Assembly: GCA_030062745.1 (NCBI GenBank)
Contig: CP099844.1
Coordinates: 4,617,481-4,681,480, forward strand
Source: Capitulum mitella
Lineage: Eukaryota > Arthropoda > Thecostraca > Pollicipedomorpha > Pollicipedidae
Length of the DNA stretch: 64,000 nucleotides
Direction of reading: 5' to 3'
Within the stretch, counting starts at the first letter, position 1. Every line of letters begins with the position of its first letter. The notes beneath the pieces were generated by a model, which had not been told where the DNA came from, ran no database searches, and saw only the letters and a list, made by a program, of their open reading frames with translations. Position numbers and translations under genes: made by a program. Below are positions 48,498 to 61,073 of the stretch, in pieces.

Positions 48498-51400
48498 TCC
48501 CAGCGTTTATTAGTCCACCGCCGGCGGGCGACACGCAGTGCTGGCCACCAGGCGTGAGCGATGGCTGCTATCGGACGATGCACAGCCAAGTTCTGCGCCG
48601 TTGTCCTTTCTCCTGGGGAGCAGGCCAGTCATGCGCGACGCCTCCAATGGCGACGCATCCAGGCGACGGTTCGGGAACAGGCCGTCCCCGCTCACGCGTT
48701 CGGCGTCCGCGCGCGCGGCGCCACCGTGAAGAACTGCATCTCGCGGCGACGGAACGCGCCGCGCTGTGCGCCGCATTCGCCTGCGATCGGCTGCATTGAA
48801 ACGGGCCGCCGCTTCTCTGCGTTCGGATCATTACTGGGGTACTGAGCTGACGCCGACTGAGAAATGAGCGAGGCTGGGCGGCCGCGCGCTGGGTGGCTGG
48901 CCGCGGCCGCAGCCGGGCCGCCAGGCCGGCCCATTTCTCACCGAGACCTCCCGCGAGACGATTCGTCATCGCCGATAGGATCGGCGTCCTCGAACGGGGT
49001 GCGTGCCGCGGGCTGGCCGCTGACAGGTGCTCGGGGTTGGCTCTGCTGTTACCGCCAGCAGCAGAGGCGAGCTCCGCGCAACGCTCGCTGGCAAGTTCAG
49101 ACTGCGATCTGATTGCAGTAAGACTGCTATTAGATTCTTTGTGGATGACTGATGTTAAATAAAGTCAAAATCGCCAATAAAATCAAGTCGAAGAAACAGC
49201 CAGAGAACTGCGGTCCCGTTTCGGCAAAGGACCTTCGTTTTCCGCGCAAGAAAAGGCTTGCAGTCAGGGTGGTGCTCGTGTCGTTAGATGGCGACATGCT
49301 TGCTGTCCTTTATTTCTAGTCTGGCAGGACTTGCTTGCTATCCTTTATTTATACCTTGGTATGCTTATCTTGGTTACCTCCTATATGAAAGCTGACAACT
49401 CTCCACAAAAAGAACACGTTGCCCTGCGAGCAGCATGCACGGTTGAGTTTGGAATGACATAATCGATGCGTCGTCACGTTGTTATTATTAATATATTTTG
49501 TTACCATTTTTTACCATCTTTTATCGTGTCATTTTGAATATCAATATCGATGTTAACATGCGCTGCGGCCAGGTACATATTTTTTCGAGAGAAGTGCAGA
49601 GTTATGTACTGAGAACAAGCAAGATTTACAGTCATACATCATGAAAACTGATGCGGGGAAAATTTTGCGTACGAGCCAGTCATGTTCATAAAACAGTGTG
49701 GGCAGTATTTTACGAACTTGCTTCAAACACGCTCAAAAACCACTCTGATCACTTTGCGCAACTGATTGTCCTTGAGAAAAACCATCACCAGTGTGCAACG
49801 TAAAAACATCGAAAACCGAACCATACCATTTTATCTTACCAAACAGTTGCTATAGGAACACTGACCTAATTCCAGAGATGTCGATCACCCAGTCCTCACA
49901 AGCTGTCAATCCCAGCACGAAATTAATTCCAGTAATCGTTTCAAGGTAACCAGCCACTAGCTGGATGGGATGTGAGACTCGGCTCAGAGTTTATGCATCA
50001 AGGCTTACTTAGCATGGTCTCCGAAACGTCATCATAGCAAACCATTCGGGCCAAACTAGCATTAAAAAAACATATACAACAATGAAGTTTTAACTCCGGA
50101 GATCCGTGTGCGTAACGTCGCCTGTCTTACCAGCGCTTAAAAATTCTAAGCGCTGCCGTGTTCTCTGGCTGGATGTAGTCCACCTAACCTGTTCCGCGGC
50201 CTGATCTCCCGCCAACTATTTGGAAAATGTCCGCCGTCTCATGGTATTCAGTTCGCGCGCGAGCGCGCTGTCTTATCGCGGCGCGGCCAGCATTGTGGTG
50301 TCAGCGGGTACAAATAAAGGGGTGGCTCGGCCCCGGGAGCCCCCGCTGACCGCCGCTCGATGGCCGGCCGATAATCCGATGTTCGGGTCGTCGGTGAGTC
50401 CGCTCGGTTGGGCGTACATTCCTTCAGCGCCGTGCCTGCCCCGTCCCCCACCCCCAGCTGGGGAGCCGGCCGACCAGCCGGTCGTCGTCACCCTGCGGCC
50501 TCCAGCCGACTGATTGTCCTATCGAGTGGCCGGTGCTTTCCGAACCGCAGACTGTGCACACGCGTCAGCGGAATGCTGGGTCGAGTTGACAACAGCAAAG
50601 CAATTCCTGTGGAAAGATCCGTTTTACAGGCTCGTTCTCCAAAACCTGGCTTCCAGGGGCGGCGCCGGGCCCCTGCAAATGCGTAAACAAATATACTCTT
50701 CCAAGTTCTACCCATCCCCTCCAACGTCATTTCATTCTGTTACCCTATGTTTTTTTTCAGTGCCCTTCATATAAGTTGCTCCTGTCAATATTTAAAGTAT
50801 TTCATTTGTGTCATTGTTCACGACACCTTCTGACGGATTTCTGACAATTTAATGACAGCAACGTGATGAATGTTCTTGCATTAGACTAATCCACAACCCC
50901 CAAATCTGACTTATTTGGCACAAACCCAAAAGCACCGTCACCGACTGTGATGACATCGGTGAGTGATAATAGAATGATAACAAACGAGTACGCGCCCACC
51001 TGCCAACTTACATACGGCGTGCTTCCACAAAAGAGAGGTTTTGTACGGATACGTGCATGTGTATATGTATATATGTATATATTTATATTTGTGAAATGTG
51101 ACTGAACTGCGTGTCTGGCTTACCCCATTCAAAGACTTTCTTGCCCTCTTTGCCTCAGACGTGCATTGGCAGTAAGTAGCAGAGAGAATGTTGCATCCCA
51201 TTAGTTTGTTTGAAGTTTTGTCTATTTTTGTTGCATTTATGCGTTTATTTATTTTTTGTGATATTCAGGTATGTTTATATGCGTCGCTTTTTACAAAGCT
51301 TGTCGTCTTTCCAGATTCCCCTTTACCTGTTAGTTCTGACCAAAGTATTTGGTTGGTTGTATTGTACTATACGCAAATACTTTAATCATATTAACAGACG

Positions 51401-52241
51401 GATATTTAATGACTTAAACTAACCATGCTATATATGGCCCTTTTTTGTACATCAAATCATTTATTTATAACAATAGCTATATTACACTATATAACAATAT
51501 ATATTATATAACTATATATATGTATTATGACTATATATATTATATAACAACAGCTATATTATAAAAGCTAATACCTCAGATTATGTAAAAGCTTTAGTAT
51601 GCACCTTGTTGCATACTAAGCATCATTCAGCATCGGAGCAGCTTGGCAACACAGTCGTTTTTCTAGTTGCCGAGGTAAACAAGATACAAGTTCGTTTTTC
51701 TCTCATTCTCTAGCTACCAGGCCGATAAAATAGTTCCTGATAAGTTATTCAGAGAAATTCACTGTAAGATTCTGCGTCATGTTTTTTTTTTTTTTTTTAA
51801 AAAACACCGTCTTCATGGTGTAAGGGCTCAGCAAAATTCATGATCTTTCAGTGCATAAACAATGTTGAAAATACTTTCCCTTCAAAACCGCAACTATGAG
51901 TTTCACGACGTCCCGTTTTACAATCTTAAGGACATTCTTGTTTTGGCAGTCACTTGTTCTCTTAAGCATTATGAGCGGCGCATAACAAGACATGCTTCAC
52001 AAATATTTCAACGGAGATACAACCTGTCACGTAAGAAAACTCTGAACACGAGCGGGCGCAGTGACAACGCGCACGTGCACGATGTGCCGACAGTCACCAC
52101 TCACCAGAGTCAATACAGCTCACATCGTTAACGCGCTAACGGTTAACGCTACGCTAACGCCAACACATCGTTAGCGCGGTTGACCGCTCTTCCAGCTCTC
52201 TCTCGGTTAAGAATAAATGGAGCCAGTCTATGACGCGTCCA
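48498..52241. other. Intergenic: CpG-rich left part, AT-rich right part
   Basis: The stretches 48500-49110 and 50210-50520 are CpG-rich with overlapping ORFs in most frames. TA-rich runs lie at 51050-51090 and 51430-51570, and a T-run at 51782-51799. No product is recognised. Confidence 0.5.
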
Positions 52242-52401
52242 CATAGGCGTAGGAACGTCTCAGAAAGTTGGGGTGCCAAAGCCAATTTCGAGGTCGTTTT
52301 TTTCCGTGCATCGCCATGGGTTTAATGTTTAGCGTTCTCGGAAAGTGGGGGGTGCCATGGCACCCACGGAACCTTCCCTCCCCTCCGTTCCTACTCTAAT
52401 G
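52242..52401. mobile_element. Short hAT-like MITE, 160 bp
   Basis: The ends CATAGGCGTAGGAACG and, reversed, CATTAGAGTAGGAACG are inverted repeats differing at three bases. The flanking octamers CGCGTCCA and AGCGCCCG agree at 5 of 8 positions, which would fit an old 8-bp target duplication. There is no coding capacity. Confidence 0.5.
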
Positions 52402-54382
52402 AGCGCCCGGAACATTTTTTGAGGCAAGCCGGGCCGAATGCCGTCTTGTTTCGTTGTTGGCCTCCAGATGGCGGCTAATTGCTAAACAAGTGCCAGTTAC
52501 TGTCAGCAACAGCCTGGTAATCGGCCAAATAACACTCCCCGTTGACGGAGTCAAGCAACCGTTTCTCCAGCAGAGCTCTGCTGCGGTTTCTGGCTATCCT
52601 GTTGCTGAAATGCTGTGTCCGTGCCGACGGAAAACGCACCCACCATCGGCTCCCAGCAAATTCTGACACGAGTTCTCACCGTGACACTCAGGTGATTTAA
52701 GTGACCACGATATTGCGATAGGTTGTCGCTTGTTAGCGACGAAGCCTCTTTATTGTCAGCGAAATCAAAATGAATGCTAAATACCTGTGGTAACAGTGGA
52801 CCATTGTTAACGTCGTTGACGCCTGTGTACAACGCATGAAGTGACGTGATTACACGGCTGAGACACGGCGCCGAGCCTCGGAGCGGGAGTTTTCTGAGAC
52901 GGGAGCCGTCGGAAGAGACGTCCCCAGCGGAGACGGGACCGTGATTCAGCCCTCCCGGCGCCGGAGAGCGCGCTTTCAATCCTTCTGCCGCGGCGAACCG
53001 GCCTTTGTGCGCCGGTCGTCCGGCGGCGGACGAGGCGGCGGCCGCGGCGCCGTCCCGGCCCGTCACAGGGCCGCCACAATGCCCGCCGTCAGCTATTTAC
53101 GGCGGCCGCGCTGAATGCGGTCTGATTAAGCGGCGGCCCATCGGTCGGCCGTCGCCCGGCGGCGGCTTCCAGGCGTCCGCGGTCTGCCTGGCCTGGGCGG
53201 AGCTTCGTCAGCTTTGTCAGCGCACGAGTCACCCCTGCGGGCAGCGGCGGCGGGTGGGGGAGCGGCGGTCACCATTCGCCAGCAGTGGCGATGCCACTGC
53301 AGGAGCGGGCGTGCCAGTAGCTCGAGAAGCCTTTACGCTAGTCCTGTGGTGTTGCGCGGAAAGAATCGACGAAAACTACCCTTTCACCAATCAGTATGGG
53401 AACTTTTTGAAGCTGGCAGAGCCAGAGCTAGTTTTCGATAGTATCTTTCCATACAGCACCATACAGCTACCGCAGAATTACTCAAAGTTGGTAGGACCTC
53501 CGCCAAGTTGATACGACCGATGCCCTTCCTGCCCTATGAACTGCTACATACATGCCTCTGCCCTGCCCAACACACTCGAAATGCTCCGCAGCCACCTGTC
53601 GTGTTTGATGAGATGTGTCGCTGGAATCTCCAAATGAGAACAGAAGCGTGACTACAGTTTCAACCTTTTTGCCTGATTGTCCTGCCTTGTCCGGTGTCCG
53701 GCATGTCAGGAAGTAGCGTGACCACAGATACCAGAGGGGTCAACTGAACCCTCTCCTCATGGTCACATGTTTCCAAAAATCGACCATTATCACAAATCAT
53801 TTGTTTAAGATAGAGAAGAAAATAAATAAAAAAGGTCTGTACTCTGATTTTCAAAATATCCGAATGTGCTGTTTGAAAGGGCCAGTTTCCCCGTGTTCGG
53901 AACAATATGATGGGAGTCGTACTTGTAAGGCCTTTTTATTTTAGCCTTGACCCCTCCCCATTTACGAAAATCTTGACCACGCTACCACGTCAAGGATTCA
54001 GTAGGATTCTAGGGTGCATTCTTGGGCCCTAGACAGCAGTCTGACCGACAAAAGCCCGCCGGATTCGGTCCCCACCCACTCACCTGTCACTGGCAACGGA
54101 GTGACGGCGAGGCGGACCGCTTAATTAGCCGCTGAATGAAGCTGGAGGCTATTATGCCCCTCCCCCATGCCCCCAGCTGGTGGTCGGAAGCTGACGCGGA
54201 CAGCTCAGGCAGGCGCCGGTCCAGGGAAGATCCCTCTGGTCGGCGCCACGTCCGTCACGTGACCCTCGGCCGGCGGCGGTGGCGGCGGCGGCGGGTCAGG
54301 AGGTCGGCGGCGCGGCTCCTTTGTAGGCGCTGCTATGGAGCGCCGCCGCCGCCGCCGACCGGGGACAACAGGTGGCCGTCGC
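52402..54382. other. Intergenic with a CpG-rich block
   Basis: The stretch 52860-53300 is strongly CpG-rich. The + strand ORF 53005-53511 runs through it but has a low-complexity Ala/Arg/Pro composition and no recognisable domain. Confidence 0.5.
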
Positions 54383-54789
54383 TGACTCGCGGGTCACGGG
54401 CCCGACCGGAACAGACGGCCCACCACCTGCAGTTGACCCACGGGTCACGGGCCGGACCGGCACAGACAACTGACCGCCTGCAGAAGACCTGCAGGTCACG
54501 GGCCGGACCGGCACAGACAGCTGACCCCCCGCAGCTGACCCACGGGTCACGGGCCCGACCGACACAGAAGCTGACCCCCTGCAGCTGACCCACGGGTCAT
54601 GGGCCGGACCGACACAGACAGCTGACCACCTGCAGCTGACCCACGGGTCATGGGCCGGACCGACACAGACAGCTGACCACCTGCAGTTGACCCACGGGTC
54701 ATGGGCCGGACCGACACAGGCAGCTGACCACCTGCAGTTGACCCACGGGTCACGGGCCGGACCGATGCAGACAGCTGACCCCCTGCATA
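54383..54789. repeat. Eight-unit 51-bp minisatellite
   Basis: Units start at 54383, 54434, 54485, 54536, 54586, 54637, 54688 and 54739. The spacing is 51 bases except one of 50. Each holds TGACCCACGGGTCA(C/T)GGGCC, ACCG(A/G)CACAGACAGCTGACC and CTGCAG. Because 51 is 17 codons, frames stay open on both strands. The predicted peptides are repeats of MTRGSAAGGQLSVSVRP and similar. Confidence 0.95.
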
Positions 54790-57034
54790 AGACAATTGAC
54801 GACCACCACGTAGTTCATTGTTGATAGATAGAAAATGACGTAAACATGGCGTTCCTTGACGATTGGCTGAAATGACAACGTCTTGCTTGATGAAAATAAC
54901 TCTTTATTTTTCCTTTTCAAGGAATAGTGTGCCGTCAAACATGATTGGAGATCTTGGGGACTGGGAGGGTCTAAACCCTAGCTTTTTAGATATTTCAACA
55001 TACGGCATATTGGAATGTCTAACAAGAACTGAAATCCTGGTTCTGAAATCATATTCAGACCCATCCTCCGATATTTTTAGGGACTCTCCGACTGTGTCAT
55101 CAAACAAGCGTCCCGTTTATGCTTCGTGCAACAGAAAACGTGCACATTCTTCCACTTTTCCCTGTCATGATGTAACCAAAATAGTCTTAATTGGCCTCCG
55201 ACTTTCAGTGTTGGAGAAATTCGGCCCACTCGTGTTTTATCAAAATACGACCGCTTATTGAAGACTGACTCAAAAGCATTGGCACTGCGTCATATTCAGA
55301 ATTTACAATGGCGGTCGTTCCGCATGCGTTGATCGTCACTCTTGGCAAAGGCCAGTGCCGAAACGGTTGGCCTCTTGTTTACACTGATGGTGTTAATGAA
55401 ATAAGCACATCCTGTTCTAATATCATTGCCTATGCCCTGATGGTTTTCCTTTTAATTCCGGAAGAAATTATGCAATACTCGAGTAGACATCCTACGATTC
55501 TGAAATCTCGATTCACGTGCCTTCGACAGCATCAGCCATGCGTGATTTCGGTCCTAACCTCAAGATCAGCAGAATGAAGTCATCTTGTTTATGGACGTGT
55601 TTAATCAGCTGCGAACACCAGACAGACTTTTTCGGAAAAGAAACTTGGGGCCACTACGCTGGCATAAACATCTGGAGACTCTTATAGCAGTTACACCCAC
55701 GTAGTTATAATCCGTGTGTTTTCTGGTGGCCGCAGGCTCCAGAAAACAAGACGATTTGGGCCAGTACTGAAAAAGGTGTTTATTTAGAAACACCAGTGAC
55801 ACCGCCTGGGTGAGCTCTCTCTCGCACGCAGTGGCGCAGCTGTGCAGTTCTTGGAATCGATTGTGACCCTTCATGTCGTTGGGTCCTTTTCGGTCCTATG
55901 ACTGCCTCGATAGGTGACCAAACGCATCTGAGCACGAGACGTTTCGGGTTCCGAGACTGGTGAACAGCGCGTAATACGGAGCTACGCCTCCGGTCTCGTG
56001 GATTTCAGCCGATGTTCCGTAATCCTGGTCAAAATCGGCAAAATTTGTCCATGCTCAGTACATCGACTATTTGCTACACCACACTTTTTGCTGGGCTGGT
56101 CGCACCACATCGCCATTTCAATGTATCGAGCCGTCGGCGGCGGTTCGGCTTGGCTGGCGAGCACAAGGTGGGAGGACCTCATTTTCGTGTATCCTCACAC
56201 GTGACCAAGAGGTCTCACTGGACGACTTGCAGCAATAGACCAAAATCGAATGGATTCCTCAATGTGAGCAAGGAAACCACACGACTACAGGACAAAGGTT
56301 CGGTTAATGTTCCCCGCGTGCGTATCCTGAGCACTGCGCCATCGCCTCATTCCTGGAGTCCGGTGTCCGTAGCCCCGTATCCGGCGTTGTCGAGACACGT
56401 GGACGGCGCCCGGCCCCGGCTCGTGCGGCTGCATACTGATGAGCGGGCCGGGCCGGGTCGGCGCGCGTCTGAACAGGGTGGAGCGCTCCGCTCCGTCGCG
56501 GTCTGCTGGCGGTCGGCGCCGCGCCGGCCGCGCCACCCCGCCCCGATCAGCAGATGACCGTGCCGGCGGTGGGCGCCTGACGACTGCCACGCCGACCTGA
56601 CCTCTGTGCCACTGTACGGGAGATTCCGCGCTGCCATGACGGGACGGCCGGAGCTCCGTGCTGGACGGATCTTGCAACAGACGCTCCGACCGATGGGAGG
56701 ATGTCGATTCGACAGCGTGGTAAAGGCGCACTAGCCGTCTAAACACCATGACGCATCAACCGTGACGCAATCTGACTGTTGTCTCTGAGTACAGGAAGAG
56801 GGCCGTGGCCGTTGTGTGACGGCGAATGGTGGTGGGTGGTGCTGGGTGGCGGTCAGGAGGGGGAGGAGGAAGTTCATGCCTTTCGCGTCGAGTGAATCAT
56901 TTCGTCCCTCGGGGTGTCTCGGTGGAAGGCTCAGTGGGCCGGGTAATTAACAGTGCACTCTGGACAGGTCCGGGCGACAGCTATACTGACAGGTCCTGCC
57001 CAAACGTCGCCACGTGACCTGTGGACGTGACAGC

Positions 57035-57275
57035 ATTGGATGACCGCGCGGTGTCAGCAGAGGACAGGTTTGGCCGTGCGGTGTCAGTAGAGGACAGGAC
57101 TGACCGTGTAGTGTCAGCAGAGGACAGGACTGGCCGAGTGGTGTAAGCAAAGGACAGCACGAACGAAGACAGGACGAGACGTCAGGGGTGACAGGCTCTG
57201 GGGCAGAAGGAAGGATGGCATTGGCCGGATTATCGGGCACTGGCATTAAAATAAACCTGACATTGGCCGGATTAT
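57035..57275. repeat. Short tandem repeats, about 33 bp and a second pair
   Basis: Three to four units of GTGTCAGCAGAGGACAGG span 57045-57165. Further right, CATTGGCCGGATTATCGGGC occurs at about 57210 and 57262. Confidence 0.7.
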
Positions 57276-57469
57276 CGGGCGAATACGTAAAGAGCAACGA
57301 GCACATCTGCCGAGGGATTCCGAACTTTCTCTTCACTGGACTGCTGCCTTGAGCATGTTGATTGAAATTGGTGACGGATTCAGGATTTTGCCAAAGGGAA
57401 GCGACTTTTTAGGGTGCCAAGACAATATTGTAGGGTGCCAAAATCGCACCGAAGGGGCGCCAAAATATC

Positions 57470-57513
57470 GATCGGAGGGGCCCAAACTCGATCGAGTCTG
57501 AGCCCCTCCGATC
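57470..57513. repeat. Hairpin with a second palindrome in its loop
   Basis: GATCGGAGGGGC (57470-57481) pairs perfectly with 57502-57513. The loop holds the perfect palindrome ACTCGATCGAGT (57486-57497). A further CCTGGCG/CGCCAGG hairpin lies at about 57534-57559. Confidence 0.85.
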
Positions 57514-57899
57514 GAGGTGATGGTGATGGTGGGCCTGGCGCCTTTTCAACGCCAGGGCCACCATACCCCATCGCACTGTGTCCTCTGCGTCATCTCTGTG
57601 TCACATAACTCTGTGTTAACGGCGCCGTTTTAAGAACGGGTCGCACATAAGCCATATTATGGGTGCTTCCTGACTGTCACAGGATATTTTTTTTTTATAT
57701 AAGGGCGACGGGCGTCCATGTCCAGAGGCGTTGATTTCTGTAAGTAATTGAGGAGGGCCGAAGGCCCGACAGTCTAGCCCCTCCCCAGATGTAGGTTTCT
57801 CAACAGTTACAGCCCACTTTATTTTAATAAATGGAAATTTGTAGTTTTTTATGATAATTTTCTATATAAATTTATATTTATGAAACACAAATTGCACCT

Positions 57900-57903
57900 A
57901 TCC

Positions 57904-57967
<64 letters not shown>

Positions 57968-58064
57968 GGATAAGTAAGATAAGATAAGATAAGATAAAGG
58001 ATATATATATACAAGGGATAAGTAAAATAAGATAAGATAAGATAAGGTATATATATATATATAA
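57900..58064. repeat. TA and GATAA microsatellites forming a palindrome
   Basis: A long (TA)n run is flanked by CCCCTTA on the left and TAAGGGG on the right, so 57901-57968 is one near-perfect palindrome. Two (GATAA)n runs separated by another TA block follow. Confidence 0.95.
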
Positions 58065-59039
58065 AATATAATGATAGATAAATGCATCACTTTACGCTTT
58101 ATTATATTTCTTCCCCCCATCTTTTATCTGCTAACTGCGGCCGTTTTTCGTTATTATTGCCCATTTCCCTTTAAAACCGGGAGAAAATATTGGGAGCCCA
58201 AACCAACATTGGGGGGAGGCCCAAATCAGCATGGAGGGAGGTCAGGGCCCTCTCAAAAAGATACAAATCGACACCCCTGTCCATGTCTTATCACAAGGGT
58301 ATACGATGTCATATACGCACTCTTTGGCAACAGGGTGCCCATGTATTCACGAACAACATTCGTCCGTGAATGGATTCCATGCTCTTATCCACTTTCGACG
58401 GGAAATGGTTTCTTTGGCGTCCTGACCCGCTTTCGGCGGGAAAGGAAGCCAAAATGCCAAAGGCACGAGTTTTGCTCCCCCCCCGATGCGTTCCTGGTTG
58501 AAATGTCTCCTGAAGAGATGGTACGTAAATTTAGAGCGTGGGGCCATTTAACATTCAAATCAGTCGCTGAAATGAAATATGTTCGGCTGGAATCGTACAA
58601 TGAAGCGTTTTACGTCCATCAGACGAATCCAATTTAAAGTCGGAATGCGCCTGTCCATGGGAGCTGGTGTGTGGTCCCAAGACTCCAAGCTGGGCTTCCA
58701 CGGGAGTCCTGGGGATTTTATGTCTCTCCGAATTAAGCGCCCCAGAAAATCGTCAGTCTGGAGTCGTAAAATTTGGATGGAAACTATTTTACTGTCGCAC
58801 AAGGGGCATAATAGCAGCTATTCTCCGCATGGATCAGCCGTATATAATTTCCGACACGACCAACGAGTGCCCTTACCAAGGGAAAAAACTCTCTTTCCCG
58901 TAAACGTCAGTTATTGGTTTTATAGTCAACCCTGGATGGTACTGCGCGTTTCAGCCGGAGAAAAGGAAGCGCGAACGACCTGCTGTTTGCCACAGGATGT
59001 AGCCTGGGCTTTGTGCGCTGCATTTGAAGTGACAATGCC

Positions 59040-59213
59040 GCCGGGAGAGGCGCCACACACCGGCAGTTCCTTCCGTCAGATCTGAGAGAGCTTGGCGCCA
59101 TTATCCACGGTGTGCCTTTAATCTGCGCCAGAATGCTGTTTACTTCCCCCGGAGATGGCGGCGAGGCGCTCATTGACACCCTCAGAGCTGGCGCTGATGC
59201 CGATCATTCAGAT
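59040..59213. repeat. Dispersed repeat, copy 2 (partner at 4673-4885)
   Basis: This is the second copy of the block at 4673-4885. The two differ by scattered substitutions and indels after GGAGA, where copy 1 has extra bases around its NotI-like GCGGCCGC. Similarity fades on both sides. Confidence 0.8.
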
Positions 59214-60638
59214 CGAGGTTCAAACAACTGATATGAGGCGCAATGGGCGTATAATAAGCTCAGATTCTGACCTCGCGCTGACTCATTTTTGACGGACCGC
59301 GTCGTCCCTCCCAGGCACAGACATGGTACTCCCGTAGATCAAGACGTCCTAGGCTTTGGTGGTTAGTGCTGCGTAGTTTGGGAGGAGCGGGCAGGTCTGG
59401 GAGCGCTGCGGGTGCTCCAGCCCTTGTACAGAATTCGTCTGCAGACCGGAATGCTGCGGAAACAGGCGGCGCGTCCGAATGCGCAGTGAGGCGGATGGCC
59501 GGCATTGGGAGCCGGAGCGGTCTCGCGTCTGAGTGATCAGACGCAGGACGTGTTTGACTCTCGGGTGCAAAGCCAAAGGCGCGTGCTTGGTCCAATATAC
59601 GTTTGCTGGAGATGGAAAGAAAGATGTAAATGGTACCCTGATTTAGGAAAACGTTTTACGTAGTCCGCATATGTAATTAATCTGCGCTCCGCTTTATAAC
59701 CGTCTTATTTCAAACAAGGCAGGATATCGAGTGCGGCATAGTGGTTTCTAGCGCCACCTATGTTTGCTGCCGAGTGAACGCAGTGCTATCTGTCAGAATC
59801 TTTTGTCTTATTCGGTGGGTAGATTGTCGCGGCTTTGGTTACAGTAAAACAGTCACAGGTATAACTTGTAGCAAAGTCCACTGGGGGCAAAGCTGGTCTG
59901 AGCGACTTTAAATTTATTTCCGAATCAAATTGCAGCTTATCTATGGAACCAATTATAGTTTACCTAAACCGTGGCCCGGGCTGATAGTTTCGTAAGGATG
60001 GAATTTGATCATCGTTCTGAAGGACAGTTCGTTCCTCAGTGCTCGATACAATGTGCTACCTTGATAGCATGGTTCTCTCGGAAAAGTGCGTCCAACTTTT
60101 CAACGATACCGCAGTGCAGACGGCCTTCACAAACGGGATATACAGTTTCCCAACGAGCATTACACTGGCAAAATATTCATCCAGAGCTCAGTTACAGCGA
60201 AATGAAAAATGAATCATGTGTCATATCAAAGAATCTCGTCACTTCAGTCACGATGTATTCATGATTGATCACCGATGAACATATGATACGCTATCCAGCG
60301 GGGCCACCAATATACGTACGACACGTACGCGACATCAAGCCAAGTTATTGGCAGCACCACATTAAAAGACATGGACCATTCGTATTCATGTAACATTACT
60401 CCAGCCAGTTTCCCAAGGCCACTGTTAAGGGAAGATTCCCATATACGACGCAGGCCGCTGGAGTCTACTGCCCTCACAGTGTTCTTCTAACGGCACAACC
60501 ACGACAGCGACACGCCCGCAAAAGAACGTGCAGGCATAACCCAGTACCCTCTGCTGGACACACCGGTCAGCAGGCCCGCCAAGTCCAGCCGTCGCTGCGC
60601 CAGTCGGCAGCGGGCTCCCGGTCCGTCCCGGGCGCCGC
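59214..60638. other. Intergenic and probable 3' UTR of DHX38
   Basis: The - strand 3' UTR of DHX38 must begin at 60638 and run leftward. The first TTTATT (AATAAA on -) I see is at 59913-59918. No other gene is seen. Confidence 0.4.
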
Positions 60639-61073
60639 TCACAGACCGAAGCGGCGCGGCGTGACGCGCGGCGTGCCCGGCTCGCGGCGGCCCGGCGTGA
60701 CGATCTCGGCGCGCGAGCGGCGGCCGGCCTCCTCGCGCCGCTCCCGCTCCGTGCGCCGCTCGGTCATCTGGCGTTGCGCCTCGGCCATCTCGGCCTCCAT
60801 CTGGCCCACGTGCTCCAGGTGGCACTGGCGCTTCTGCTCCCTGGCGCGGCCCATCTGCTTCACCGAGAAGAACATGGGCCCGAGCTCGGCCAGCCAGCGG
60901 CCGTCCACCGCCGTCACGCACTGCATGTACTCTTTGCTGGTCATGATGAGCTCGTGGTAGACGACGTAGTCCGGCGTGAAGCCCATGCCGAACAGCGCCG
61001 ACGTCGGGTGCAGGTGGCACGGCATGCCCGTGCGCATGTTGACGTACTCGCCGATGCCCTTCAGACGCGCCGC
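60639..61073 (-). CDS. DHX38: DHX38 terminal coding exon
   Basis: It starts [16 protein letters not shown] after the acceptor TTGCAG/GCG and ends TPRRFGL then TGA, 144 codons. The OB-fold part is highly conserved. The following region (from about RAREQKRQC) is a charged, probably helical tail rich in Glu, Arg and Gln, with a low-complexity [14 protein letters not shown] end. Confidence 0.96.
   Translation of the reverse strand, partial: AARLKGIGEYVNMRTGMPCHLHPTSALFGMGFTPDYVVYHELIMTSKEYMQCVTAVDGRWLAELGPMFFSVKQMGRAREQKRQCHLEHVGQMEAEMAEAQRQMTERRTERERREEAGRRSRAEIVTPGRREPGTPRVTPRRFGL

Larger units (their letters stand above)
54790..59039. other. Intergenic, no gene recognised
   Basis: ORFs at 54863-55261 (+), 54904-55107 (-) and 58579-59085 (+) look less random than most but match nothing I know. 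The last one runs into the dispersed repeat. A CpG-rich block lies at 56330-56620. Confidence 0.5.

Noticed and set aside
53005-53511. 168-codon + strand ORF in a CpG-rich block
   Set aside because: It is low-complexity in a region where every frame is open. No domain and no splice evidence are seen.
54904-55107. 67-codon - strand ORF that reads protein-like
   Set aside because: The opposite strand is open for longer over the same bases and neither matches a family I know. It could be an old transposon fragment but cannot be supported.
58579-59085. 168-codon + strand ORF
   Set aside because: It ends inside a dispersed repeat and resembles nothing known; its only support is length.
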